64,000 nt of DNA from Chaetoderma sp. LZ-2023a (lineage: Eukaryota; Mollusca; Caudofoveata; Chaetodermatida; Chaetodermatidae), in contig CM067369.1 of NCBI GenBank assembly GCA_034401795.1, forward strand, positions 92,272,741-92,336,740. Direction: 5' to 3'. The notes under the pieces are model-generated. The model searched no databases. It was not told the DNA's origin and was given only the letters and a program-made list of their open reading frames with translations. Shown here in pieces: positions 1 to 10,950 of the stretch (the first letter of the stretch is position 1; every line of letters starts with the position of its first letter). The translations under genes were made by a program, and so were the position numbers.

Positions 1-275
1 GGTTTATATAAATATTATGTTGAGTATTTTGAAAATAATTTGACTGGATGCTGTTGCTGCCTGTCAAATTAGTTTCAAATACTCAGCAGCTTATCGGTAT
101 TATTGTTTTAAAATTGAGATTCTGTGAAGTCAAGGTTCAAAGAGTTAATAGTCCGACACGTTGTACGAATTATATGGCGTTACTATTTAATAAACATTCT
201 ATCGAATATTTTGAAACTAATTTGACTGGGCAGCAACAGCACACAGTCAAATTAATTTCTTACATATTTACCTTA
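1..275 (-). mobile_element. Two partial copies of the TGACGTCA-bearing MITE family
   Basis: Two fragments of the ~390-bp MITE described at 7571-7958, in reverse orientation. Each keeps the diagnostic core in which a segment resembling TTGAATATTTTGAAACTAAT faces its reverse complement across a GCTGTTGCTGCC-type loop. The second fragment also keeps the flanking string ACTATTTAATAAACATTCT found in other copies. The outer ends are missing or run off the window. Confidence 0.6.
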
Positions 276-495
276 ACCCTTTAGCCCTCATATCAGCCAA
301 AACGGCTTCTGCAGTGGGCTTGAGAAATATCCATTTGCAGACCAAGAGATTATTTTTCAAAATTTACCACGGGAATGACTGGCTCGGTAACCGAGCCAGT
401 AATTCCAGTGGTAAATTTTCAAAAACAGTCTTCTCTTCGTCTGCATATGGATATTTTCTAAGAGAAAAATTGAAATTTTATGGCTGAAAATCGCT
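274..495. mobile_element. Palindromic MITE, GAGCCAG family, copy 1
   Basis: The centre is a perfect palindrome around GGCTCGGTAACCGAGCC. Longer imperfect arms include TTTACCAC/GTGGTAAA and the oppositely oriented strings CATTTGCAGACCAAGAG and CTTCTCTTCGTCTGCATATG. It begins TTAACCCTTTAGC, as in the copy at 36437. The right end looks degraded. The structure suggests a short non-autonomous DNA transposon. Confidence 0.7.
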
Positions 496-874
496 GCGAC
501 AATACGGTACCAACCTACAGAAGGACCTGCCCCCAGGTCCAATGTGTAACAAGAATATGATACAAAGAGAATAACACAATGAAATAAATGTCATGTCTCG
601 ATTCGAAACACATGACTATCTGAGATAAATATCATGAGTGAAGACTACCATGGTTACCATGACATATGTTAATAACGACTATACCGTACGTATCCTTAAT
701 TTCTTCAATAACACGGAATTTCTTTGATGTTTTAATCTTTTAACTTCCTCTTCCGACTCTACCCGACGCTGTGACAACCTCTATCTATCTTCTTTAACAA
801 TTTTGTTTTCTTCATCCAAATAGTCACGCTCATCCTGTAATAGGTCACATATCTCCTGCATTTTGTTCAATACA
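496..874. other. No recognisable feature
   Basis: Low-complexity AT-rich DNA without a coding or repeat signal I recognise. Confidence 0.5.
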
Positions 875-1457
875 TCTTTCCCACATTGACGTCATTACGC
901 CGGGATTCCCCTAAATGAACCCTCGGAGCAAAACTGCTGGCTGGTAACGTCGCCAATAAGCAGCTGACCCGCCTTGAGTTACCATTGCACTAAAATACAC
1001 CGCAATTTAAACCGTTCCTGTGATAAACTAAAATCACCATATTATTTACGTCATACATCATTAGAAAGCGCATTCAATCGCTTAAACATTAAATCATTAC
1101 TTTTTATATTTTTTTAAAATTTTCACTGGGTTAATATTTGAATTATACCTAGATTCATTAAATCAAGTGGACAATTGGGGCTATTTTAAAATCACAATAA
1201 ACTGTATTAAATTTTACAAAAATATAAAAACGAATGGAGAAATGTATAGGAAATTGGCGTAGCTTTCCAATGATGTATGACTTCAATAATATTATGAAAT
1301 TGGTTCTTGATATAAACTACTTAAAGTGCGTTGTATCTTATTACAATAATAAAGTAATGCTGGTTGAGCGTCGGCTATCCCCGTTAACAACCAGAAGTGG
1401 TATGTGCAATGCATTCTGGGAAGGTATTTCCCCAAAATATGCTAATGTGGGAAAGGT
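875..1457 (-). mobile_element. ~590-bp TIR element, copy 1
   Basis: Inverted copy of the element at 3161-3752; the two match along their whole length when one is reversed. It is bounded by CTTTCCCACATT and AATGTGGGAAAG inverted repeats, with TGACGTCA just inside the left end. Just beyond the right end, the sequence to about 1490 resembles one reversed unit of the 30-bp minisatellite found beside copy 2. No coding capacity is evident. Confidence 0.65.
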
Positions 1458-1892
1458 CTATTCTGCAATCAGACGCTCTCTGCTCTTCAATTATTATGAT
1501 AGTATTAGTTGTGATACTCGTTGTCTGATCAATTTAATGATTTAGTTTCATCACACTTGATCCTTAGACGTTCATTTTCTAAACCCATTTCACTAACGTC
1601 AGATTTCATTTTCTTATGTTCTTGCTTAAGGTCCCTTTTAATTTTTCACACTGACTACGCTGATTCTGAAGGCTATTTTCTCGATCTAATGCTGATTAAA
1701 AGTTCCGCCCTATGAGCAATTTTATCCTCTTCTATTCTCTTCATCACGGTACGTAATTTACCTTCTAACCGGAATTCTCTGTCCTTAGCACTGATTCCTA
1801 CCTCAAGAGATGGCTGATTGGTGTGCTAAGCCATTGAAAGGGCTACAAGATCTAAAATTACTATTTGTATTAGCATTGTAAGCTTCACGCAC
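1458..1892. other. No recognisable gene
   Basis: Apart from the minisatellite-like unit immediately after 1457, I see nothing supportable here. Confidence 0.4.
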
Positions 1893-2348
1893 TTATCTCT
1901 GATTTTGCATATTACAAGGGATTTGACTCCGGCTCCCACTTTCCGAAACGAACGAAACATCTTTGGGCCTATTGACACACACACACGTAAAATGTCCGAC
2001 ATTGTGACAAGAGAAGCAGCGCACAAATCTTGCTGTACAGTAAGATAAATGTTTGTGATTAAAAGATGTCCCACATCTGTAGCATTGTCTATGATGGTGT
2101 CGATGCTGGTGATTATGGATTCGTCTGCATACCCACGGTTGATGATGTTGCCGTGGTGACGGCCATGGCTGATGGTGAACTATGTTGTACTGGGGAAGGC
2201 TTGGTCTACTGACGCATCTTTGTGGTGACATGTATCTGCGACTCATTCTGGCACATCCTTTTGTTCTGCAATTCTGAAATACGGGATCGTCTTGTAGTCC
2301 TACGACTACACGTGGACTGCACCAATCTGTAACAACGCTATTCACCAC
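1893..2348 (-). pseudogene. Retrotransposon gag fragment with two zinc knuckles
   Basis: An isolated 151-codon open stretch, rich in His, Arg, Gln and Pro, ends with two knuckle-like motifs. The first is CYRCG...HKH...C, which is irregular. The second, CFSCHNVGHFTCVC, fits CX2CX4HX4C exactly. Tandem knuckles like these are characteristic of the nucleocapsid part of gag in LTR retrotransposons, most often Ty3/Gypsy-like in invertebrates. No protease, RT or integrase follows on either side, so this is a fragment rather than an element. It could instead be a cellular CCHC RNA-binding exon, but there are no splice sites or gene context to support that. Confidence 0.5.
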
Positions 2349-2814
2349 CTAGCAGGGGTATCAGGGGTATTAGCCGTGGCTCTGGCTCTATTACACTTCA
2401 GCTGAGTATGATGATACGACAGTAATAATTGATGATGGCACCACTCAATAAACAAATTCGCTTCTTCAAATGGCAACAACTGCTTCACTAAATTCAAACC
2501 TAGTGACTGATGAATTTACTAAACTTTGAAATAAACTAAACTGGCTACCTATATACTCTATCAATCTACTATCAATCTCGGTCTGTCTGTCTATCTCACA
2601 ATCATTTTCTGCCTTAGGCAGCAACAACTTTCATTCAAACTATTTAAGAAACAACCAGCAGTGTTAAAACCATGTTTGTGGGAATTCAGCATGAGAAGGG
2701 CTATCACAGTTTGTAATTAATAATTTGTACATTTATGCCCATTTATTGAGATAGCTAGACTTTGGTGTACTGAAATGTAACCAGCTTGCTTTGTTTTATG
2801 CTACTATAGAGAGA
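2349..2814. other. No recognisable feature
   Basis: No gene or repeat recognised in this stretch. Confidence 0.4.
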
Positions 2815-3160
2815 GAGTACCTACCAACTGACCAAGCAGAGCGTGATTTGCAAACAAATGACCAAGCAGAGTGTCAGTTGCAATCAACTGACCAACCGGA
2901 ACGTCATATGCAACCAATTGACCAAGCGGAATATCATTTGCAACCAACTGACCAAGATAAGCGTCATTTTCAGCAAACTGACCACGCAAAGCGTCATTTG
3001 TACTGACTGACCACGAAAAGTGTCATTTGCAAACAACCGACTAAGCCGGGCGTCATTTGCAGCCCAACGGACCAAGAAGAGCATCATTTGCAACAAACTG
3101 ACCAAGCAGAATGTCATGTGCAGCCAACTGACTAAACAGAGCGTCATTTGCAACCAATAG
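2815..3160 (+). repeat. 30-bp minisatellite, about 11 diverged units
   Basis: Units resemble CAACTGACCAAGCAGAGCG followed by TCATTTGCAAC. The 30-base period is a multiple of three, so most of the array is open on both strands; the open frames repeat a decapeptide such as QPTDQAERHL. The array ends directly against the CTTTCCCACATT terminus of the next element. A unit-like remnant, TTGACCAAACAGAAC, continues after that element at about 3756. I regard the open frames as a by-product of the period, not as a protein. Confidence 0.75.
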
Positions 3161-3752
3161 ACCTTTCCCACATTAGCGTATTTGGGAAAATACATTCCCG
3201 GAATGCATTGCACATACCGCTTCCGGCTGGTAACCGCGATAGCCGACGCTCAAACAGCATTACTTTACTATGGGAATCAGATACAGTGCACTTTAGGCAG
3301 TGCATATGAAAAACTATATTCATAATATTTTTGAAGTCATACAACATTGGAAAGCTAAGCCAATTTTCTACACATTTCTGTATTAGTTTTTATATTTTTA
3401 TAAAATTTAATGCAGTTGATTACACTTTTAAGATATCCCCTATTGTCCACTTGATTTAATGAATCTAAGTCGAATGGTGTATTTTATATACGCCAATAAC
3501 TCAGTGAACACGCTACAAAAATATAAAGATAATGCATTAATGTTTAGGCAATTGAATGCGCTTTCTAATAATGTATGACTTCAATAATATATGGATTTTA
3601 GTTTATCATAGGAATGGTTTAGATTGCGGTGTATTTTAGTGCAAAAGTAATTCAACGCGGGTCAGCGGCTTGTTGGCGGCGTTACCAGCCAGCACTTTTG
3701 CTCTGAGCGTTGATATAGGGGAATCCCGGCGTAATGACGTCAGTGTGGGAAA
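3161..3752 (+). mobile_element. ~590-bp TIR element, copy 2
   Basis: Opposite-orientation copy of 875-1457. Termini are CTTTCCCACATT and AGTGTGGGAAA, with TGACGTCA inside the right end. It sits against or within the 30-bp minisatellite, and the reversed copy has a minisatellite-like unit in the equivalent place. The minisatellite may therefore belong to a larger element. Confidence 0.65.
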
Positions 3753-4516
3753 TATGTATTGACCAAACAGAACATTATCTGCCCGCCATGTCTCATCGCC
3801 ACCCCCCCCCCCCACACACACACCTTTCCACCAATTCACCGACAAATATAATTTTGATTGGTCTGTTGGATGCATATGACGTTCTGATTGGTAAATTTGA
3901 TGTAAATGAACGATTCCTTACAATGTTATCATGCTTTGAGTTGCGTTTGGTAAATTAACCTATGAAACTTGGTCACGAGAGTTTCGCAAACTGAACTAAT
4001 ATCATGCAAATTGCAATAAAGGATTAAATTGAAAACATCCCTAAGTCTGAATCCAATTTTGGCAGTTTTCCTATGACCGAAATTCAATATTTCAATCACT
4101 AATAGTAATTTTGAACTACTGAGACTTCTTAAGGATTCCAAAGTATAGTATTACATACGTATTTTTCCAAGCAATGAACATTGTTTACCTTCAATTCGAA
4201 TTTATAGTAACGGTGATTAGGTATAGTAATATTGATTAGTTTATTAAGTGCACACGGCCTTGAATTGAAGACTGGACCCGTGGATTATAATCTGACACCA
4301 ACTCCGCACTATGTATATCAACCGTCTCAACTCACTTACTGAGATTCGAATTCTATTCTTAGTACACATTTGTTTCCTTAGCCAATTGTCTTGAAATTTC
4401 CCCTATGCAATCAATCCAGAAGCAGGCCGCCGGCTCATGGACTGATTACATAGGGACGATTCTAGAATAAACCGCTCAATAAAGTCGTATAAACTCTTTT
4501 TACGGGCCATGCTATA
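3753..4516. other. Mostly featureless; C-run and AC-run
   Basis: A minisatellite-like remnant starts the segment, and a poly-C then CA run follows at about 3804-3823. I see no gene or further repeat. Confidence 0.4.
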
Positions 4517-4759
4517 TTAACACTTAAATTCCCAAGCTGGCCAAAAAATGGCTTTTGCAGTGATCTTGCGAAATGGCCATTTGCTTACCAATATGAAACT
4601 ATTTTTGAAGATTTATCACTGGACTTACTGGATCAATAAACGAGCCAGTCAGCACAGTGATAAATTGTCATCAATATTTTCCTCTTGGTCTGCAAATGAT
4701 AATTTCCAATTAAAAATATTGAGATTTTCTTGAACTAACTTGAGGGTTAACGGATTAAT
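4517..4759. mobile_element. Palindromic MITE, GAGCCAG family, copy 2
   Basis: Same architecture as 274-495. It starts TTAACACTTAAATTC and ends GAGGGTTAACGGATTAA. The central palindrome has decayed (GGATCAATAAACGAGCCAGTC), but the arms with the CATTTGC...GCAAATG pairing survive. Confidence 0.65.
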
Positions 4760-6230
4760 AGGTGTATGCGTTGGCGGCGCGTGCTCCTCCGTACAGAAGT
4801 CGCCCTGGGTCAGGGTCGGTTTATGACAATAATGCCTTGGAGGGAGGGAACTAAACTGACAAGATTGGATACGGCTGACCAAACCTTTGCATCCACGCTA
4901 ACATCTTGAACTGGAACCGAAGAGATAAATTGAATACAATTTGTGCGCGTTCCAGACTAGCTATAATACCTAAACGAATTTAAACTCATTTCCTTTTGAA
5001 TTGCTTTTTTTAAAGTAGTTAATTATGTTACATGTCAGCGATTTTGAAGACAGTTTACGCTGAGATTAACAACGCTTTTCAGTCACACTGGAATCAAGAT
5101 AGATTCTAGCGGCACATCATGATAGATTTGCAACAAAGTTATGCCAATAAAATTCGTAGTGCACGAATCTATAAGAATATAAAAAAACCCGATGAAGGAT
5201 TCCATAGGATTGCTGTTACAATAGTACGTATATCACAGCAGAAAAAAGTAGCTTCTGCATATACAGATGTTCCCTGATCGTGACGGATAGGGAACAAATA
5301 TTTGGACAGACCAGCCCTCGAAATTCGCCACAGCAATCAGCAAAGCTGTGATATAAGCGGTGGTAAACGTAATTTGCCACAGCAAATATATGCAGTGGAA
5401 GGAAATTGCAGGCCTATCTACTTATATATGATTTTACCATAGATACACGGTATCAAAATATTCAACAGTTTTCCCATTTATTTGCACGGAGATTGAGGTA
5501 TGGGGAAGTTATCAGCGAAAGTGTGGCAAAATTATCCGAATTTCAAGGACTGGACAGACGTAGCATCATGGGTAAGCTATCGGGCCATAACTACCCAGCC
5601 TGGCACGCCTGTTCAAATATATGAGAGGCGGCGGGGCAGCGCGGAGAAGACTAGATTTGACATATAGTCACCCGTATGTTGATTCGTGGAAGAGGTTTTA
5701 TGGAAATTGCTTCATGATGAATCAATTTCTTTCTTGTGTCCGGATCAATATACTACCAGATATTATAAATTATAGTTTACGGGAAATTAACTGCGAGGGA
5801 AACCGGATCAATACTTTCTTAGAACCACCCCAGGACAGACAAACAAACTCAAACGGAATATACTTTCACTAGTATTCCTCATGCCCCTCCGTCATCGGGC
5901 GCATGATGGTGATTGATGTAATGAGATCGCTCGCTCGAAATACATAAAATCTACAGGAAGACGAGGGCTTGTTCTTGACCCCTTGGGCCGATTTTTCGGA
6001 ACGCAATTTTCTTAATGGTCTCATATTTTCGGAAAGCAAGACGGGTGGACGATTAAAAGTCGGTTGAACACTGATGTAGATTTGTTGGCCGGTATCATTA
6101 GATAGCTTCGTACACATGTTGTACGGCTAGGGTGGAGATCGATACGCGCTCATAAATCCGAATTAAGGTTTCGAACCAATTCTAGGTTGCTGAGTTTTTG
6201 CGGACAACATATTCCCATGGTTATATCTCC
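4760..6230. other. No recognisable feature
   Basis: About 1.5 kb with only short chance open frames and no splice-supported coding segment, known repeat or RNA gene that I can identify. Confidence 0.4.
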
Positions 6231-6330
6231 AGACCTGCTAAATATTTTGAAAACAATGTGACTGAAAGTTGTTAGTGGCTAAGCCACCAACAACTTTCAG
6301 TCAAATTTGTTTCAAGTTATTCTTTATTCT
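6231..6330. repeat. Stem-loop related to the TGACGTCA MITE core
   Basis: An inverted repeat of about 20 bp, GACTGAAAGTTGTT...AACAACTTTCAGTC, surrounds a GTGGCTAAGCCAC loop. It is flanked by AATATTTTGAAAAC and TTTGTTTCAAG, which resemble the core arms of the MITE family at 7571. Confidence 0.6.
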
Positions 6331-6508
6331 TTGAGTTTTGCTCATTGAAATTGTTGTCCTGTGGCTTGTATAAGGGAGATAGTTACGAGCAGAGCTAAAT
6401 CAGTTGAGGGGCTACGCGATAGCTAGGTCATTATTACATAATACCTTAGATGTTGTAGAAAGTGGTATAGTTATTTACGTAAACTTCGATTTCTACTTCT
6501 TCCAACAG

Positions 6509-6647
6509 GAAGGCAGACAACGGGTCATGGTAAGTCTAACGTGGAGACACAACTTCAGGGACGGCGTAAAGCTGCCAAAATGTTGATAGCTGTCGTGATA
6601 ATGTTCGCCGTCTGCTATCTACCAGTATACGTGCTTAACATACTCAG
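6509..6647 (+). CDS. Rhodopsin-like GPCR, exon with end of ICL3 and TM6
   Basis: The frame encodes a basic ICL3 end, GRRKAAKM, then a hydrophobic helix, LIAVVIMFAVCYLPVYVLNI, with the family A TM6 pattern (CYLP instead of the commoner CWxP). The exon is bounded by an acceptor after a pyrimidine-rich stretch (TTCTTCCAACAG) and a donor, CTCAG/GTATTT. It leaves two bases of a codon that are completed by the first base of the next exon to give Arg. CYLP with a K-M-L start to TM6 is seen in orexin/allatotropin-like peptide receptors, so I infer a neuropeptide receptor. TM1-TM5 are not in the window and would lie upstream. The 3' intron is about 5 kb and full of MITEs. Confidence 0.8.
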
Positions 6648-6689
6648 GTATTTAATCGATCTAACATATTGCCAATCAGGAAATAATCA

Positions 6690-7075
6690 ATGGATGAATC
6701 CGGTCTGTCACTCAAGTATATGACGTCATAATCAATTACGTCACATGTAGGCAGGCGCCACAATCATAATTGATAGAAATACCCTGTCATGAAGCTCGAA
6801 TAGTCCATCAAGTGTACGAATTGTACGTCTTTGGTGGATTTACTATTTAATAAACATTCTGTTGAATATTTTGAAACTAATTTGATTGAACCCTGTTGCT
6901 GCCTATGTACCCAGTTAAATTAGATTCAAAATATTCAACAGCCTAGCTTACCTGTATATACTATATAGTTAGGACTACATTGATATTGGGATTCTGGGAA
7001 TTCAAGGTTCGATCGATTCTAACACAGTCTGTGTGTGGGCGGATCTTAGGTAGAAATGGGCGGGGAATAGCTATT
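6690..7075 (-). mobile_element. TGACGTCA MITE, reverse copy
   Basis: Near full-length copy, reversed, in the first GPCR intron. It carries TGACGTCA near its outer end, the AAACATTCTGTTGAATATTT core arm with its complement, then the CGATCGATT and TGGGCGG...AGCTAT segments seen at the other end of the family. Confidence 0.75.
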
Positions 7076-7107
7076 ATTATGTTCGGTAGGATGTAAGCAA
7101 CAGTCAG

Positions 7108-7222
7108 CTGCTCATTTAACTATTTCCACACGTGGTCTCTGCGGCCCCTCTGCAACTACAGGTGCAACACCTGCAGCTGCAGAGGGGCCGCACAGGCCAG
7201 GTGTGGAAATAGTTAAATGTGC
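7108..7222. repeat. 115-bp near-perfect hairpin, GC-rich
   Basis: The outer arms CATTTAACTATTTCCACAC and GTGTGGAAATAGTTAAATG pair exactly. Inner arms GCGGCCCCTCTGCA and TGCAGAGGGGCCGC also pair exactly, and the apex contains AGGTG...CACCT. The two stems are separated by short unpaired parts. It could be a very small MITE or an RNA hairpin if the intron is transcribed. Confidence 0.8.
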
Positions 7223-7463
7223 ACCTAAACACGGCACCAATAATGATGACGGGTATAGGGCGGTGTATAGGGCTGGTGGCGTGTACGCATGTCAGGTCCG
7301 GATTTATCCAATTCTCAACCTTCTGTAACCTGGATTGTAAAATAGACTAGCCGAATATTGGCAATGCCATCGAAGAACTACGTGTCTTTATAATCGTTAT
7401 GTTTCTCAAATCCAGCTTTTAACACTTACAGTTCCAATATTTCCATTTCAAAACAAATATACA

Positions 7464-7562
7464 TGTAAGCGGTTTGATATTTTGAAATTAATTTCGCTTG
7501 AACTTTTTGCTGCCATGGGCGCCAATAGCTCCAAGTAAAAGTAATTTCAAAATATCCAACAT
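7464..7562 (+). repeat. Core stem-loop fragment of the TGACGTCA MITE
   Basis: A diverged TTGATATTTTGAAATTAAT and its complement ATTTCAAAATATCCAAC surround a TTGCTGCC loop. It abuts the fuller copy at 7571. Confidence 0.55.
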
Positions 7563-7570
7563 AATGGACT

Positions 7571-7958
7571 TTTCCAGTTTTAGCTATGCCCTGCCCATCG
7601 CTAAGTTCCACCCATGCATCGCTCGTGATGGGATCTACCAATCCCTGACCTCCCTGACTCAATTTTCAGAAAACTATACAGGGGAGCTGCTGAATATTTT
7701 GAAACTAATTTGACTGGCTGCTGTTGCTGGCTATGACAGGGCATAGCCTATGGCAGCAACAGCGCCCAGTCAAACTAGTTTCATAATTTTCGACAGGATG
7801 TTTATTAAACAGTTAAGACATACATTCGTACAGCGTGTCAGACTATTAAGCGTTTAAGACGGACTAAATCGTGCCATTCATGCTGTAGTTCATTATGACG
7901 TCATCCTATATGACACGTAATTGATTATGACACCATGTGATGGATGGATAAATTGGAA
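7571..7958 (+). mobile_element. TGACGTCA MITE, type copy
   Basis: A good reference copy of the dominant family here. Order: TTCCAGTTTTAGC left end; GCCC...CCACCC; GGGATC; CTGACT...TTTTCAG; core arm GAATATTTTGAAACTAAT; loop with GCAGCAACAG; complementary arm; ATTTAATAAA-like and TACAATTCGTACA segments; TGACGTCA one or two times; right end GATAAATTGGAA. The ends form TIRs of about 12 bp. There is no coding capacity, so mobility would need a transposase in trans. Confidence 0.8.
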
Positions 7959-8325
7959 AGGTCCCTTGTCCCTTACACCATAAAGGATTTGCCATCTATG
8001 GCCTGTCAGATTTCAAAGGATAAATGAAATAATCTTGGGTTGAGACAGATTGTTATATACACACACGTATGGGTGTTAATAATATTCTTTCTAAACAACC
8101 CTACCTCAACAAGGGAGATAATCTGAGATTAATATTAGAACTGGTTATGGTAAACGAATCTAAACTCCAAAAAGAACAATCAGTGATTGCAGACCCAGTT
8201 CCCTACCAGAGATCCGGGATTTGATACAGATCCGGATTCTATAATCATGTTCTGTGTCTGGATCCAGTCCACCGATGGGGAATCCTCAATTACAGGAACA
8301 ATATATCTTGTTTGAGCCAAATCGG
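7959..8325. other. Intronic, no recognisable feature
   Basis: Spacer between two MITE copies inside the GPCR intron; nothing recognised. Confidence 0.4.
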
Positions 8326-8720
8326 AAAAATGGATGAATCCAATCTGTCGCTCAAGTATATGACGTCATAATGAATTACGTCACACGTAGGCTGACGTCA
8401 CAATCATAACTGACAGCAATACTCCGTCATGAACCTGGAATATTCCATCAGTTGTACGAATTGTCTGTACTATTTAATAAACGGTCTATAGAATATTTTA
8501 AGACTAATTTGACTGGGCGATGTCTCTGCCATAGGCAAGAGCAGACGCAGGTCACATTAGTTTCAAAATATTCAACAGGTTAGCCTTATTGCGACCTTGA
8601 AATTGGGATTCCGGGAAGTCGGGATCCAAAGTAGGCCTATATAAATTTATCTCGACATGCGTAAAGCATGGGCGGAGATTAGTTAGAGATGGACAGGGCA
8701 TAGCTAAAAGTGGATTCATC
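8326..8720 (-). mobile_element. TGACGTCA MITE, reverse copy
   Basis: Full-length reversed copy with two TGACGTCA sites (about 8362 and 8392), decayed core arms, and the outer GGGCATAGCTAAAAGTGGA end. Confidence 0.75.
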
Positions 8721-9393
8721 AATTATCTCGACTAGATTACCATCGCTCTCTCGCTCTGTGAGACACCAAAAGAAGGAAAACAGCGCACCTTTTCTAAGCG
8801 AAAATACCCGCGACTGCAATAATTTTATAAAGGAATGCGCCTGAAAGACAATGTGCCGAACCAACATTTGATAGATTTGAGTATAACAGATTTAAAGTCA
8901 AAGCAATGGCCGGTGCCCACCTGGAGAACTTGTGTTGAAGAACTGGACAGGGTCAATGTTCAATTAATGCCATTCATGTGTCACGAATGCATGGAGAGTC
9001 GCACGGCAGGCTTTTCGAACTGAAAGCATTAGGGTTGTCATTTTATCATCATGCCTGACATAACAACTGGAAGTACGCTGTTAGCTGGCATCCCAAATGC
9101 CTGCACATGGCTGCAATATACCTCCGGCCAATAGGTCTACCGTATTGCTGTTCATCATACCAGGAGTGAACAAGGATAGTGACAACCCGCGCCTGTTCAC
9201 TTCTCCGTTGGTTTGAATACTGTCCTTGACTCATGTAGACTCATCTTTATGTTCGTTATCGTGACCGACGTTGGAGTTCTCCATGCATGTTCAGTATCTC
9301 CGACCATCGGCAGTTGCGTACAAATTGATAGTGATTAGCCTCAGCCAAATAGCGAAACTACGCCTTGCTTTATTTCGTATTCGGCCCATTCCA
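8721..9393. other. Intronic, no recognisable feature
   Basis: Short chance open frames on both strands without flanking splice signals or family resemblance. Confidence 0.4.
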
Positions 9394-10950
9394 TGTCACG
9401 TGCGTTACACTTCAGAGAAAATTTTGATCATATAATGTGTCACAAAAATATTTTCAGGATAAGATAAGAAATATTTACAATACCATATCTTGGCATGCGG
9501 TATTGAGTCTTGAATTACAGAGTAACTTTTTGATTATATGTAGAACCTTTTCCTATGTGATTAGTTGTGTGGCTGTCGCGTGTGTTACATCACACACATT
9601 TTTGAAAAACTATTATATCTTATTCACCCTAAACTCTGTGATGTGCAATGGATTATTTGCTTTGAGGTAATCTAATTTTATTTCTATGGATAGTTCTCTA
9701 ACTCTGTCAGTTTATGGTATCTAGATCACCAACATTTAGATACTTCTAATTTAATGTGAAATTGTGTCACGTGTGCAACGTCACGTGTGTTACATAGATG
9801 ACTTTCCTTCTAAAGCAGTGCCTAAATACACATTTAATGCGCATGCGCAAAATTAATATTTTTTATCTTTTTGTCTTACTACACTTCAGGAAAAGTAGCA
9901 TGCTGTTATACATCATCGGGTAACTCAGCTAGCAAAACTAGTGAAGAAATATTGGCAATCGTCGCAGACATGATAGTTAGTCTATAATCAGAGATAAAAC
10001 ATGATTTACATCAATTACATGTATAATCAAATTGGTAGCAAGTCTGGTTAATTATATACAGTACTATGTATATCACTGGACAGAATATGTACAACATCAT
10101 ATGGAACAGGGGTGATTGATGGCAATGAGGAATCAGCAAAATCACTGGTATGTGCACAAATAATGAGCGAAAAATACATTCAATTACTGCCTGAATTTCA
10201 GACATCAAAAGTTTCAGCACTACAGAGAACTGCATGTAATACCTGGAGTGACGGTAATGCTCATGACATCCAAATGTGTTATTGAATTTTCTAACACACT
10301 ACATGAGATAAATATCAGAAGATTCCCGCCATATAAGTATAAAATGAATCTCATTAACTACAGTGACAAAAATATCTAAACTTCTGAAAGGAAGACCAGT
10401 TATGTGTTTTAAATTTTACATTTATGCATTGTCTTGGCGGTTGTCAAACATATTACACCCACTGAAGTCAATGACACATGCACCCTGTAGAGTGAGTGAT
10501 TGTTCTATGTGATTGTCACTTATTACTCCTCGGATATTTACTCATTATGGTTGATACAGGAGTAAGTGTTACGAAACATTTACTGTTCTAGGGGCATGGC
10601 TTGTTTCAGCTACATCGATTAACGATAACTCAGAAAACCTATGAAAAGTAGGCTGTCTAGTTCCAGTATCTGTAGCAACTCTACATGCAACGTATCAAGT
10701 TGAATATTCAGCTATTTATACTAGAGAATAGACTAGTCAACTCTTGTAACACACGTGACGCCACCTGTGTTACACTTTATCAAGTTGATTCTTCACATTA
10801 TTTCTTCAAAAATGTTTTTTTATGATGTATGTCAAATGATTGCCTAAGATGGCTTTGCTTTAGATATTATACTAAAAATTGTAACCTTATTCATGTAGAC
10901 CTTGCAGGAAAACCTTATTATATAAATGTGTCATGTGTGTTACAGGTGAT
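9394..10950. repeat. Dispersed motif near GTCACGTGTGTTACA
   Basis: Variants occur at about 9394, 9570, 9765, 9778, 10745 (inverted), 10757 and 10927. Several contain the CACGTG E-box, and two pairs are set side by side. The spacing is irregular and the DNA between is AT-rich with no gene. I cannot tell whether they are remnants of one repeat or a regulatory cluster in the GPCR intron. Confidence 0.45.

Noticed and set aside
2791..3006. Repeat-peptide gene
   Set aside because: The frame is open on both strands because the minisatellite period is 30; nothing supports translation.
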